Assembly (NCBI GenBank): GCA_965215705.1
Contig: CBDCEE010000003.1
Coordinates: 434,001-498,000 of the forward strand
Direction: 5' to 3'
Length of the DNA stretch: 64,000 bases
Source: JAAXPZ01 sp965215705
GTDB taxonomy: Bacteria; Campylobacterota; Campylobacteria; Campylobacterales; Sulfurovaceae
The position numbers were made by a program, and so were the translations under genes. Shown here one piece after another: positions 1 to 8,156 of the stretch. The notes below the pieces were generated by a model. That model did not search any database. It was not told the origin of the DNA and saw nothing but the letters and a program-made list of their open reading frames with translations. Position 1 is the first letter of the stretch. Each line of letters starts with the position of its first letter.

Positions 1-333
1 TGCCTCAGGGCATTCATTATGGATCTCCCCGCTGTAGAGTGCGAGGTAGGCATAGGCACTGGAGTAGCCAAAGTATTTTACAGCCAACGGTATATCGTTG
101 TGTTCTAGGATTTGATAGTGGGTGTTGTCGAGGTACCAGCGTTGAAGTTTTTTAAAGGTGGTTTCGCAAGCCATGGGGGTAAGCTCGTCGTCCATAATAT
201 CATGGAACCAAGCCATAGCATATCCATATAGTTCTCCATTCCCCTCTTTATTGGGATAGCGAAGTCCGACCGCTTTTTTGAAGTCCTGTTTTAGCTCTTT
301 GAGCAGTGTGCTGAGTATTTTATTTTTGATCAT
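1..333 (-). CDS. Putative immunity protein, 3' end beyond window
   Basis: An open frame runs from an ATG at 333 off the left edge of the window, giving at least 111 residues beginning MIKNKILSTLLKELKQDF. I do not recognise the family. It is soluble-looking, with no signal peptide or membrane segment and several aromatic residues. It starts 12 bases after the stop of the nuclease effector gene on the same strand, which is the usual place for the cognate immunity gene of a polymorphic toxin. The immunity role is inferred from position only. Confidence 0.55.
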   Translation of the reverse strand, partial: MIKNKILSTLLKELKQDFKKAVGLRYPNKEGNGELYGYAMAWFHDIMDDELTPMACETTFKKLQRWYLDNTHYQILEHNDIPLAVKYFGYSSAYAYLALYSGEIHNECPEA

Positions 334-345
334 CTGTTTTCTCCA

Positions 346-1356
346 TTATTCGGGATTCCAATCTGAGCAGTTGATGCTCTGGGCTTTGCACTTGCCTTTG
401 CCTAGATGCCCATAGCAGCCTGAGGGGTCGGGGACGAGCTTGACACGGCATTTTTTATATTGGAGTGTTTTCCCCTCCTGTTTTCTTTGATACTCTTCTA
501 TCCCCTTATTGGGTACGCTTTTCATGCGACCTTTTCCATCTAGACCTTTTTCATAAGCCTTGTCTTGTTTTCTCTTATACTCTTTTCCTCCGAGCTTCTG
601 GTGCTTGCTCATTGGGGAGTTGTTGGCTTTGGTCTCGATGATGATCATGGTGGTGGCATTATAGGCGATGTTGTCTAGTCCATGCCCACTGCCGTTGGTG
701 ATCTTGGAAGTATCAAATATCTTGTAGTCATTACCATACTTTTGGTTGACTTTACGTTCGGCACAGTCACCTTTGTTCTTATTGGCAGGACGATTGCCGC
801 ATTTCTTTTTTTCTTTGACAGCAACTTTCTCTTTCTTGCTGTCTCTGTCCTTGTTGGGTTTACGTCCTTTCCCTTTCCCTCTCTTTCTTTTTCCACTGGG
901 AAACTCTCCACTAGCTAGTGCCTCTGCCTTATCATAAACATCTTCCATCTTATCATAGGCTTTGCCTACTTTGCTTCCTAATGGTGTGGCTCTGGCTGCT
1001 GTGCCTAGTGCGCCTATCGCTGCTGCTTTATAGTTACCCGCCTTGAAATCATCTGCACTCTTGACTGTACCCTCTACACCGTCTGCCAATAGATCTGTAG
1101 TAAATGATGCCAAGGTATTACCATACATATCTCTACCGTACTGTTTGAACCCTGTTTCAGGATCAAGAAACGTATCTAAGAATGTCGTTTCTTCTATCTG
1201 TTGTATTCTGGAGAGATCTGTATAGTCTATCTCCATCTTTTTTTGGATAGACAACCCATCTATTTCTTGCATCACACACTGCGTATACTTATCTCCTTTT
1301 TTAGGTCCTTTGGTACTACAGTGTTTGATGATCCTATCTACAGTCTCTTGTGTCAT
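346..1356 (-). CDS. T6SS cargo effector with C-terminal PD-(D/E)XK nuclease-like domain
   Basis: This 336-residue protein probably cuts DNA in a rival cell. Residues 1-150 form an N-terminal region with a glycine/alanine-rich stretch, and 153-185 are a very basic linker of Lys/Arg. The C-terminal part carries a restriction-endonuclease-fold signature: E200, then D228 in HGLDNIAYN, a hydrophobic strand and ETK at 241-243, followed by basic residues. It overlaps the upstream DUF4150 gene by 4 bases and sits in the order DUF2169, DUF4150, toxin, candidate immunity. That order fits delivery on a PAAR-like T6SS spike tip. The nuclease call rests on motif spacing only. A relation to PoNe-type toxins is possible but not shown. 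Confidence 0.7.
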   Translation of the reverse strand: MTQETVDRIIKHCSTKGPKKGDKYTQCVMQEIDGLSIQKKMEIDYTDLSRIQQIEETTFLDTFLDPETGFKQYGRDMYGNTLASFTTDLLADGVEGTVKSADDFKAGNYKAAAIGALGTAARATPLGSKVGKAYDKMEDVYDKAEALASGEFPSGKRKRGKGKGRKPNKDRDSKKEKVAVKEKKKCGNRPANKNKGDCAERKVNQKYGNDYKIFDTSKITNGSGHGLDNIAYNATTMIIIETKANNSPMSKHQKLGGKEYKRKQDKAYEKGLDGKGRMKSVPNKGIEEYQRKQEGKTLQYKKCRVKLVPDPSGCYGHLGKGKCKAQSINCSDWNPE

Positions 1357-1793
1357 GATTCACCCTCACATGTGATCTTTCCGCTATCAGTGATATGGGG
1401 CTTGCTTACCGCAGGACTGCAGGTGAGGTTGCCGATGGTGTTCTTGGCATTCATATGGAAGAGATCGCCACAGCGTACTACCCAGTGGCAGTTACATCTG
1501 ACAGAGGAGGAGTGTTCTATAGGCTCAGCCTCTGCGCCTACGGTATTGGACTTGATCCCTTTTTTACTTCCTTTGGTATCCCCTTTGACATAGTTGGTAT
1601 CACTACTGAGAGTAAAGGCTTTATTGCTATTGAAAAAAACATCCCCACTGACTACTTTGGATTGTGAGAGTGTGCATTGTACAGCGTAAGGTACAGGTAC
1701 GGTATGTTTGCCTATGCGTGTCCAGTTCACACAATAGCATTTATGGATCACCTGCTGCTTTCCGCACTGGCGTGCACCGACCTGTTTAGCCAT
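1353..1793 (-). CDS. DUF4150 (PAAR-like) T6SS tip protein
   Basis: A 146-residue cysteine-containing protein with the DUF4150 pattern: a short N-terminal segment, then SNKAFTLSSDTNYVKGDTKG and a Gly/Lys-rich turn near residues 60-80, then the CNCHWVVRCGD cysteine cluster and HMNAKNT. Members of this family replace PAAR proteins as the sharpened tip of VgrG spikes and carry effectors. The gene overlaps the 3' end of the DUF2169 gene by 8 bases and the effector gene by 4, so the three are probably translated together. It ends shortly after the PAAR-like domain, so the toxin is carried by the separate downstream gene rather than fused. Confidence 0.8.
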   Translation of the reverse strand: MAKQVGARQCGKQQVIHKCYCVNWTRIGKHTVPVPYAVQCTLSQSKVVSGDVFFNSNKAFTLSSDTNYVKGDTKGSKKGIKSNTVGAEAEPIEHSSSVRCNCHWVVRCGDLFHMNAKNTIGNLTCSPAVSKPHITDSGKITCEGES

Positions 1794-2928
1794 GGAGTGC
1801 TTCCTTTGCTATATCGCTACCCTCTTCTATAAAAGCTTTAGGTACCACCATAGAGAGTGCCACCTTCTCTACGGATTGAGAATAAGGAACTCTAGCTCTA
1901 TAACTGACATAGAGTACATTCTCTTCCATCTCTTCAGAAAGTGCATCTACAATCACTGTATCAATCTGTAATCCAAACGGTAGGTACTCTCCTGCGAACT
2001 CATAATGACCTGTTATATGGAAATCAGGTAACACCACTGCCTGTGTCTCTATGCCGGTGAGCAGTCTGTGCAGTATGAGGGTATCTCCTCCCTGAAAATA
2101 CTCTCCCTCGGATAACTGTAGTGCAGGATGTGCAGCCTGATTGAAACGCTCTTCAAAATCATCAGGCATGACAGGATGTTTCTGTGCCAACCATGCCTCA
2201 TCAAAGGTACCACTATAACTACGTCTAGGCAGCCATGATCTATGTATCGCTCCAAAACCTGCAGGGCGATAGCTAGTGTATGCTTTGATCACAGGGTCAT
2301 CTATCACCTCTATCTGAGGCATGGAGATAGGCTGTGAACGATCCATATCTTTATGTAGCCAGCCTCTACCTACAGGGTTATACTCATCATAGAGAAGATA
2401 GGTAGCTTCTTCGGACTCTTCTGTAGTATGAGGGTCCAATACACTCCCGCCAAAAGCAACTTCATACCGAAGTGGTACCTTGGTCGTAGGGGTGATCGTA
2501 CCTATGCCCCATCCTGTGACATTATCCTTCCAATACCGCTCTCCATATACTCTAACCCACTGCTCGACAAGTGTCTGGGGGGCTTCTCTATTATCTTCTG
2601 TATATCTGACTACTTTGACACCACACTTCCATGACTCTCTGGCAGTAGCACTGTAACTAAAGACATTGAGGATCAGATCAGCAGCAGGCTTAAATGGTAC
2701 AAAATCACTTTCAAAGCGCAGTGAAGCTTCTAGATTATCTTCAGAAAAGATCTCTTCACCAAAGAGCTCTCCCTGATCAGGGTCAAGCTTAAGTGTCCAG
2801 AGACCCGCTTCATCCATAGTATCAAAGAGATATTTGATCCGTAGCACTACTGAAGCATACTCTTTCCTCTGATTGTCCCAGGAGAGCCAGCCCATCGCAG
2901 GGAAAGGTGTTGGATTCTCAAAAACCAT
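1786..2928 (-). CDS. DUF2169 family T6SS effector adaptor
   Basis: A 380-residue DUF2169 protein, the family that loads DUF4150/PAAR-linked effectors onto the T6SS spike. Family hallmarks are visible in order: VRVYGERYWKD near residue 126, PLRYEVAFGG near 152, NPVGRGWLHKD near 185, then PAGFGAIHRSWLPRRSYSGT and FDEAWLAQKHPVMPDDF in the 220-260 region. There is no signal peptide, which fits a cytoplasmic chaperone. It is the first gene of the three-gene adaptor-tip-toxin operon and is separated by 27 bases from the upstream ankyrin gene. Confidence 0.88.
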   Translation of the reverse strand: MVFENPTPFPAMGWLSWDNQRKEYASVVLRIKYLFDTMDEAGLWTLKLDPDQGELFGEEIFSEDNLEASLRFESDFVPFKPAADLILNVFSYSATARESWKCGVKVVRYTEDNREAPQTLVEQWVRVYGERYWKDNVTGWGIGTITPTTKVPLRYEVAFGGSVLDPHTTEESEEATYLLYDEYNPVGRGWLHKDMDRSQPISMPQIEVIDDPVIKAYTSYRPAGFGAIHRSWLPRRSYSGTFDEAWLAQKHPVMPDDFEERFNQAAHPALQLSEGEYFQGGDTLILHRLLTGIETQAVVLPDFHITGHYEFAGEYLPFGLQIDTVIVDALSEEMEENVLYVSYRARVPYSQSVEKVALSMVVPKAFIEEGSDIAKEALHG

Positions 2929-2955
2929 TAGTTGATATTTCTATAGTGTGATATT

Positions 2956-4302
2956 TCATCTTTTTCTCCACTCAATCATAGTGCTATCAAACGCTTCTAA
3001 CCCTTCATAACTAAAAGGCTCTCCCTTATTATAGCGATTGTAGGCAAAAGGGTTGGCTTTGAGTTTGTCTGAGTCGGGATGACCTTCCGGCAGGTGGGCT
3101 TGGTAGTTGCCTGTGGTTGGGGCATGGGTTTGGTTGGTGGATTCTCTGATTTGTGCAATAGGAGTAGTATCTTCTAAAAAAGACGAATCTACCTCTCTTC
3201 TAGGAGGTTCTTGTCCCTCTATGAGGGCTTCAAGTTCTGCTTTGTTTTGGTTAGCGTTAAAGTCTTTTCCGCTTGTGAATTGTTCATAACGAATATCTAG
3301 TAGTTTCATAAGTGTATCAAACTCTTCTTGACTCTTTATAGCACGAGGGAGTTTGACATTCTCTTCTTGATAGAGTCTATTAAAGTCTGTATGTAGGTTG
3401 TACCACCAATGCGTTACTGTGAAGTATGACGTTGCAAATGTTTTTCCTTCTTTATTAAAGATATCTGTGGTAAGTTGTTCACCTATGGTATTTTTCATTA
3501 CAGAAGCTAATTCCGTATATTTTTTCACATCTCTCAAAGAGGCATAGTTGTCTAAAATATTTATAACAGTTTCTTCCAACAATCCTTTTTGATAGCACCA
3601 ATAGAAGAAAGCATCTATTTTATTATCTGCGTAGAGGTATTTTTTCTCTTTGTGCTTTTGTTTGTCTGCTAAAAGATAGATATTTATCTCTTCACCTATT
3701 TCTTTGTTTTCGTAGATGATGTATTTGTCTTGTTCTGATTCTCCTAGCTTTAGGTAAGGTGGGTTATTTGGATTTAGAATTTGTTTAAGAATAGGATAGT
3801 CTTTCTCAACGTATGTTGCATGATGAATATTTACCGTATCAGTCCAAATATCTTTAGCGTAATATTTAGATTCTGTCATTACGATATCAATATCTTCTTG
3901 AATACATGTGTCAGCACCATTATCCAGTAATAATTGGATAATATCTATTCCGCTATGAATAATGGCTTGCTCGAGTAAAGTAAAACCTGTAATTGGGTTA
4001 ATAAAATCAATAGTTCCTCGTGCACCATATTCTATAAGCTTAGAGCATATATCTAATCTATTGATATAGATAGCATTGCCTATAGGTGTTCTACCATGTG
4101 TATCTTCAAATCCTGTATTTATTCCATACTTTAGAAGTAGTTCAATTATTTTTATTGATTGTGTTTCCAATATGGCATAAGATAGAATATTGTCTTGCAT
4201 CTCTTCATAAAAATCAAAATCATTATATATACTATTTTCCAATAAATATTTTATTGATTTGATATCCTGATCTTCTATAGCTTTATTTAGTAAAGTATTC
4301 AC
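2956..4302 (-). CDS. Ankyrin-repeat protein, 448 residues
   Basis: The N-terminal 150 residues are ankyrin repeats (HGRTPIGNAIYINRLDICSK, GFTLLEQAIIHSGIDIIQLL, LLDNGADT). The C-terminal 300 residues, which I do not recognise, are helical and end with a Pro/Asn-rich segment. The start is a GTG at 4302, 6 bases after the stop of the other ankyrin gene. It lies between a truncated toxin remnant and the T6SS cargo genes. Ankyrin proteins are often immunity proteins in such loci, but the length and extra C-terminal domain also allow an effector or accessory role. Confidence 0.6.
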   Translation of the reverse strand: MNTLLNKAIEDQDIKSIKYLLENSIYNDFDFYEEMQDNILSYAILETQSIKIIELLLKYGINTGFEDTHGRTPIGNAIYINRLDICSKLIEYGARGTIDFINPITGFTLLEQAIIHSGIDIIQLLLDNGADTCIQEDIDIVMTESKYYAKDIWTDTVNIHHATYVEKDYPILKQILNPNNPPYLKLGESEQDKYIIYENKEIGEEINIYLLADKQKHKEKKYLYADNKIDAFFYWCYQKGLLEETVINILDNYASLRDVKKYTELASVMKNTIGEQLTTDIFNKEGKTFATSYFTVTHWWYNLHTDFNRLYQEENVKLPRAIKSQEEFDTLMKLLDIRYEQFTSGKDFNANQNKAELEALIEGQEPPRREVDSSFLEDTTPIAQIRESTNQTHAPTTGNYQAHLPEGHPDSDKLKANPFAYNRYNKGEPFSYEGLEAFDSTMIEWRKR

Positions 4303-4308
4303 TACTTT

Positions 4309-4788
4309 CTAGTCCTTAAAAAGTTCCGTAAATTCTGGTATATTAAAATCTTTTGCTAAATCATGTGGAGAAGCATTTACTGCATTTTTATGGTTCTTAT
4401 CCGCCCCTAGTCTCAATAAATATGTGATGAATTCATACGGAACATTTGAATTCATCGTAGCCGTCCATAACGGCTGATTCCCATACTTGTCTTCTATATG
4501 TAGTGCCTCTGGGGTTTGATCTAGAATGACTTTCGCTAGATCAAGCATTTCATACTCCATAGCATAATGTAATGCTGTGAAACCCTCATCATCTTGAATG
4601 CTTCCATTTGCTCCAGCATCCAACAATAATTGTGCTATTTCTTTATTTCCTTTCGAAATAGCGATATGCAAAGGTGTCATACCTGACTCATCTTTTTTGT
4701 TTATTTCCACGCTGGTATCATTTTGAAGTAATTCTTTTAGTTCATCTATCTTATTATTGTAGGCAAGCATATGTATGTCTGTACTCAT
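4309..4788 (-). CDS. Ankyrin-repeat protein, probable immunity protein
   Basis: A 159-residue protein made almost entirely of about four ankyrin repeats (GMTPLHIAISKGNKEIAQLL, LLDAGANGSIQDDEGFTALH). There is no signal peptide. A good ribosome binding site (AAAGGAG) precedes the ATG at 4788. The end of a minus-strand reading frame, cut by the IS1595 element, stops 14 bases upstream. The natural reading is that this was the immunity gene of a toxin whose body has been lost. Confidence 0.65.
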   Translation of the reverse strand: MSTDIHMLAYNNKIDELKELLQNDTSVEINKKDESGMTPLHIAISKGNKEIAQLLLDAGANGSIQDDEGFTALHYAMEYEMLDLAKVILDQTPEALHIEDKYGNQPLWTATMNSNVPYEFITYLLRLGADKNHKNAVNASPHDLAKDFNIPEFTELFKD

Positions 4789-4802
4789 CTCAATTCTCCT
4801 TT

Positions 4803-4881
4803 TTAATTAATATCATGTTTTCCTGACATGTTTTCATGCGGATCTTCTGGATAATAATTGTCTACATTATTATATTCCTTT
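4803..4881 (-). pseudogene. C-terminal stub of a minus-strand gene, cut by IS1595
   Basis: Twenty-five codons stay open on the minus strand from the edge of the IS1595 element to a TAA at 4803-4805 (KEYNNVDNYYPEDPHENMSG, then KHDIN). No start codon or ribosome binding site remains. Its place directly upstream of an ankyrin immunity candidate suggests it is the last part of a toxin gene, but the peptide itself is too short to classify. Confidence 0.45.
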
Positions 4882-5617
4882 GGGTCTAGTAAACTTTAAG
4901 AGTCCAAAAGGTATCTTAAAGCATGACTACACCGAACAAAAACAAGTACTCAAAAGGTACGCACATTTCAGAGCGTAAATTTAGGCAGTTAATTAAGTGT
5001 TTTTCACTTGATCTAAATGCATATGAAACCTCAAAGATAACTAACATATCTCATACGACTTGTAAGAAGCTATTTCAAAAGTTACGCATATACATCTACC
5101 AGAATCTACTAGAGAACAATATTGAAGATGGAGAGTTTGAATTAGATGAATCTTACTTTGGTGCCAAAAGAGTAAGAGGAAAACGTGGTAGAGGTGCAGC
5201 AGGAAAGACACCTGTGTTTGGCTTATTAAAAAGAGATGGTAATGTCTATGTTCAAATAGTCAAGAACTGCTCGAGAGCTGAACTCATGCCTATTATTGAG
5301 GGAAAGATACTTGAAGGAAGTACTATTCATACTGATGGTTGGAAAGCCTATGATGGCTTAGTCCTTAATGGCTATGATCACTACAGGGTCTTTCATTCCA
5401 AAGATGAGTTTGTGCGAGGTAAGTCTCATGTAAATGGCATTGAATCCTTTTGGAGTTATACTAAAAGAAGATTGGCAAAGTTTAATGGACTTAGAGATGA
5501 GATGTTTTATCTCCATCTCAAGGAGAGTGAGTTTAGATTCAACAATAGGCATAATGATATCTATGCTATACTATTAAAGAATCTTCGAACAAATAACCTC
5601 TAAAGTTTACTAGACCC
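4882..5617 (+). mobile_element. IS1595-family insertion sequence, complete
   Basis: A 736-bp element with perfect 17-bp terminal inverted repeats: GGGTCTAGTAAACTTTA at 4882-4898 and its complement at 5601-5617. It encloses one transposase gene. The flanks (ATTCCTTT on the left, TAATTTTT on the right) do not form the usual 8-bp target duplication. Genes on either side are broken fragments in opposite orientation. The element therefore probably marks a rearrangement junction rather than a simple insertion. An identical end is found at 56337. Confidence 0.9.
4923..5603 (+). CDS. IS1595-family (ISXO2-like) DDE transposase
   Basis: This 226-residue transposase has the ISXO2-like core: DESYFGAKRVRGKRGRGAAG around residues 74-93, then TPVFGLLKR, the second acidic residue in TIHTDGWKAY near 140 and the third in HVNGIESFWSYTKRRL near 175. 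An N-terminal helix-turn-helix precedes the catalytic core. The usual N-terminal zinc-binding cysteines of longer family members are not obvious, consistent with the shorter IS1016-type branch. The frame is intact, so the element may be active. Confidence 0.92.
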   Translation: MTTPNKNKYSKGTHISERKFRQLIKCFSLDLNAYETSKITNISHTTCKKLFQKLRIYIYQNLLENNIEDGEFELDESYFGAKRVRGKRGRGAAGKTPVFGLLKRDGNVYVQIVKNCSRAELMPIIEGKILEGSTIHTDGWKAYDGLVLNGYDHYRVFHSKDEFVRGKSHVNGIESFWSYTKRRLAKFNGLRDEMFYLHLKESEFRFNNRHNDIYAILLKNLRTNNL

Positions 5618-5618
5618 T

Positions 5619-6227
5619 AATTTTTATAGATATGTATATAATAATCCCGTAAACCATAGAGATCCTTCTGGGCTTTGTTTTGAGGATGCCTGTATTGTTG
5701 AAGGGGCTATTGCATGGGAACTTCTATTGGGAGGGGCTCTACTCTTAGGTTTGATTAGTCAGCAAAAGAAGAATTCACTCAGTATACCTATACCAGATAT
5801 ATTTGGTCATGATGATGTTATAATACAAAGTAAAACAAATGAAGCTACTAAAGTTAAAACAGGGACGGTAACAATAGTAGGTACAGAAACTGCCCCACCG
5901 GAAGATCCGTGTAAAAAAGCTAGGTTGGATGTTGATTCCCAATATGCGAAGCTCCTTTATGAGCTTAGAAAATATGTTCCTGCGGACGATGCACTAGGTG
6001 GCTTTAAGAAGCATGGTAATATACCTGGCTTAACAAAACCTTGTGGCCACTACAAAAAAGTCCGAAATTACCAAAGAGGATTAAAAAATAAACTTACTAA
6101 ACTAAGAATGAACTGTCCTCACATGAGAAGACTCCGTGACCGTGAGATGGATCGTTTGGCAAATAGAGAGATAAAGGTACCTAGTGGGTGCATCAGAGAA
6201 TCAATAAAACGAGGAATAGGAGGATAA
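5619..6227 (+). pseudogene. RHS core end plus toxin tail, 5' part lost at IS1595
   Basis: The plus-strand frame is open from the IS1595 border. It reads NFYRYVYNNPVNHRDPSG, which is the end of an RHS core repeat, followed by a variable C-terminal region of about 180 residues. That region has a hydrophobic stretch (WELLLGGALLLGLIS), a linker and a basic, cysteine-containing end (KPCGHYKKVRNYQRGLKNKL, then NCPHMRRLRDREMDRLANRE). It is the toxin end of an RHS protein whose body is missing. The toxin family is not recognised. An ankyrin gene follows after 1 base, as expected for immunity. Confidence 0.7.
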
Positions 6228-6228
6228 G

Positions 6229-6717
6229 ATGAATACCATTGAAGACCTTTATGAATATGTAGAAAAGGCTATTAACATCACAAAGAAAGTAAATGCAACT
6301 AAGGAGCAACTTATAGAAGAACTAGAGTATATGGAAGGGACGGCAAGAGCACTTAAAAATTATGACCCAATATTTAAATTTTTGGAAGCCTATCCATCAT
6401 TGATAGATGCCTGTATCGGTGTCGATGAGTTTAAAGACTTTACACTTCTGTATAATTCTGTAGAGTTTCAATATTATAATGTAGTAAAAAAACTTTTGGA
6501 AATGGGAGCAGATCCAAACAAAGTATGTGAGTATGTGCCACTTAACCAAGCTATCGAAGATGAATGGATAGAGGGAGTGCGGCTTCTTTTAAAGTATGGT
6601 GCTGATCCAGAAATAGATGACTCTTTTGGAAGTACTCCTATGGAAGAAGCAAGAGAAAAAGGAAATCGGGAAATTCTGAATCTTTTAAAAAATTCAGAAT
6701 GTAAACATAGACCGTAA
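6229..6717 (+). CDS. Ankyrin-repeat immunity candidate
   Basis: A 162-residue protein with an N-terminal helical part and ankyrin repeats near residues 80-155 (YYNVVKKLLEMGADPNKVCE, WIEGVRLLLKYGADPEIDDS, GSTPMEEAREKGNREILNLL). It starts immediately after the stop codon of the RHS toxin tail, with GGAGG in the end of that gene as ribosome binding site. Position and fold point to the immunity protein for that toxin. It is complete although the toxin's N-terminal body is gone. Confidence 0.7.
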   Translation: MNTIEDLYEYVEKAINITKKVNATKEQLIEELEYMEGTARALKNYDPIFKFLEAYPSLIDACIGVDEFKDFTLLYNSVEFQYYNVVKKLLEMGADPNKVCEYVPLNQAIEDEWIEGVRLLLKYGADPEIDDSFGSTPMEEAREKGNREILNLLKNSECKHRP

Positions 6718-6726
6718 TCCATAAGA

Positions 6727-7012
6727 CACCAAGGCTCCATCACCCACCTGACCAACAGCATAGGAGAGATCGTAGAGACCTTTACCTATGATGGCACATA
6801 TGGTACAATACTAGAGCACCACAAAACAGAGGAAACGTACAATCCTTACTGTTATATGCCCGAGCGAAGTGACAAATGCCCTTGGGGTGCGGCTAGAGAG
6901 TTTGACAGTAAAGAGCTGTACTACTATAGAGCACGATACTATGACCCAAGCATAGGTAGGCTTTGTGGGTGGAGCAAGTGGAACTGTACGATTGAAGAAG
7001 AAAAAAGGTGAA
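6727..7012 (+). pseudogene. RHS core fragment
   Basis: An open frame without a start codon reads TNSIGEIVETFTYDGTYGTI, then GAAREFDSKELYYYRARYYD and PSIGRL, typical of the conserved RHS core shortly before the toxin tip. It ends in a few unrelated residues and TGA. From about 6958 a second frame (GTVRLKKKKGEISGSFGVGG, then LYWDVK and TAA at about 7060) looks like the end of yet another toxin tail joined here. This is a remnant left by exchange of RHS tips. Confidence 0.65.
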
Positions 7013-7049
7013 ATTTCTGGAAGCTTCGGTGTAGGAGGGCTTTATTGGG

Positions 7050-7595
7050 ATGTTAAATAAAGATATGAAAAATATATTTAAAAACTGCATACAATTAAGA
7101 GCACTAGATACAGCCATGTTTTTATCATTAAGTATTTTCCCATCTATATGTTTTTCAGAAGCGTATATAGATTTTTACTGGTTATATCTTCTTCTCCTTT
7201 TTATAGTTTATTTTGCTATTTTCCCTCTACTCTCATCTGGTTATACTCTCGGTGGGAAAATACTAAAGATGAAAGTAATTTCCATTACCCAAAAGAAGCT
7301 CAATATCTTTGACTATCTTCATCGAATCATTAAAGGTACCACCTTTTCTATATTCAGCAAAAACTCTATACATATTAATGGCTATGGACAGCATGACTAT
7401 GATATATGGATGGAGTTAACTATTTTACCAGATCATATATTGCTAGCTACATTAGAAAAAGATGAGAACTACATACTTGATAAATTATTTGATTCTAGAT
7501 TTATTTTTTATAAATATCTAGTACCATACTGGATAATAAGCGCCTTGATTATAAGTCTTTTGTGTGCTGCTATTCACTATACCATATTTAGTTGA
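7050..7595 (+). CDS. RDD-family-like membrane protein, possible immunity protein
   Basis: A 181-residue membrane protein with hydrophobic segments near residues 20-35, 45-62 and 158-178. The stretch SGYTLGGKILKMKVIS near residue 67, followed by ITQKKLNIFDYLHRIIKG, resembles the RDD domain (GxTxGK and a later conserved Arg). It begins inside the end of a toxin-tail remnant, the place for an immunity gene. A membrane-embedded immunity protein would fit a toxin acting on membranes or the periplasm, but this is inference. Confidence 0.55.
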   Translation: MLNKDMKNIFKNCIQLRALDTAMFLSLSIFPSICFSEAYIDFYWLYLLLLFIVYFAIFPLLSSGYTLGGKILKMKVISITQKKLNIFDYLHRIIKGTTFSIFSKNSIHINGYGQHDYDIWMELTILPDHILLATLEKDENYILDKLFDSRFIFYKYLVPYWIISALIISLLCAAIHYTIFS

Positions 7596-7610
7596 AGAAA
7601 ATGTACCCTT

Positions 7611-7648
7611 AATGAACTACCCTGTTGCTTGCAGCGGGCTAGTTCATT
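7611..7648. repeat. Inverted repeat / hairpin with 9-bp outer arms
   Basis: AATGAACTA at 7611-7619 is exactly complementary to TAGTTCATT at 7640-7648. The 20 bases between them include CCC and GGG that can extend the stem. It lies just after the RDD-like gene. It may be a bidirectional terminator or the end of a small mobile repeat. No T-run follows, so a classical terminator is not certain. Confidence 0.5.
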
Positions 7649-7661
7649 CCAAAGAAAATAA

Positions 7662-7887
7662 AAAACCTACATTATTTTACAAGATGAGCATACTAAAAAC
7701 AATAAACCTGAACAAATATCTATTTGGTATCCACTTGAGAATAAACATATAATTTTTGATAAAAAAGTCTCAGGTGACTATATTGGAGGTTTTGTTAAAA
7801 AAATGGTATATTAATCCATACATAGATACTAATACAAAAGAAGCTATTGATACTATTCCAAAAAAACTTTTTAGAGAAGTAATGTGA
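7662..7887 (+). pseudogene. Remnant of a small gene with a frameshift at an A-run
   Basis: A start-less frame from 7662 (YIILQDEHTKNNKPEQISIW, then DKKVSGDYIGGFVKK) stops at 7814. Shifting frame at the A7 run around 7797-7803 continues as YINPYIDTNTKEAIDTIPKK and LFREVM to a TGA at 7887. The pieces read as one C-terminal half of a degraded protein, probably another immunity relic. The rest of 7888-8130 holds no gene that I can support. Confidence 0.4.
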
Positions 7888-8156
7888 TAAAAGTATTTTC
7901 TTCCATTGTCCATGGACAAACAGATAGGTGCACGTCAGCGCGATCTATCAACCCATCCTCGTTTAGTCAAAGCTATCATCCACAGAATTAAATTAGCCTA
8001 ACCAGATAATAGAGATATGCTTTAATTCTAGAGAATATTTTATACAAATAGTGTAAATCTGAAATATATAATTTCTAAATGTTTTAAATCATTTGCTTTT
8101 AAAGGCAAGCGATATTTTATTATGGTAGAATAATTTTCTACTATCAAGGAGGGGAT

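Noticed and set aside
7912..7999. Short frame MDKQIGARQRDLSTHPRLVK and a few more residues
   Set aside because: It has no ribosome binding site and no recognisable partner, and lies in a decayed region. It may be a scrap of a lost gene but cannot be supported.
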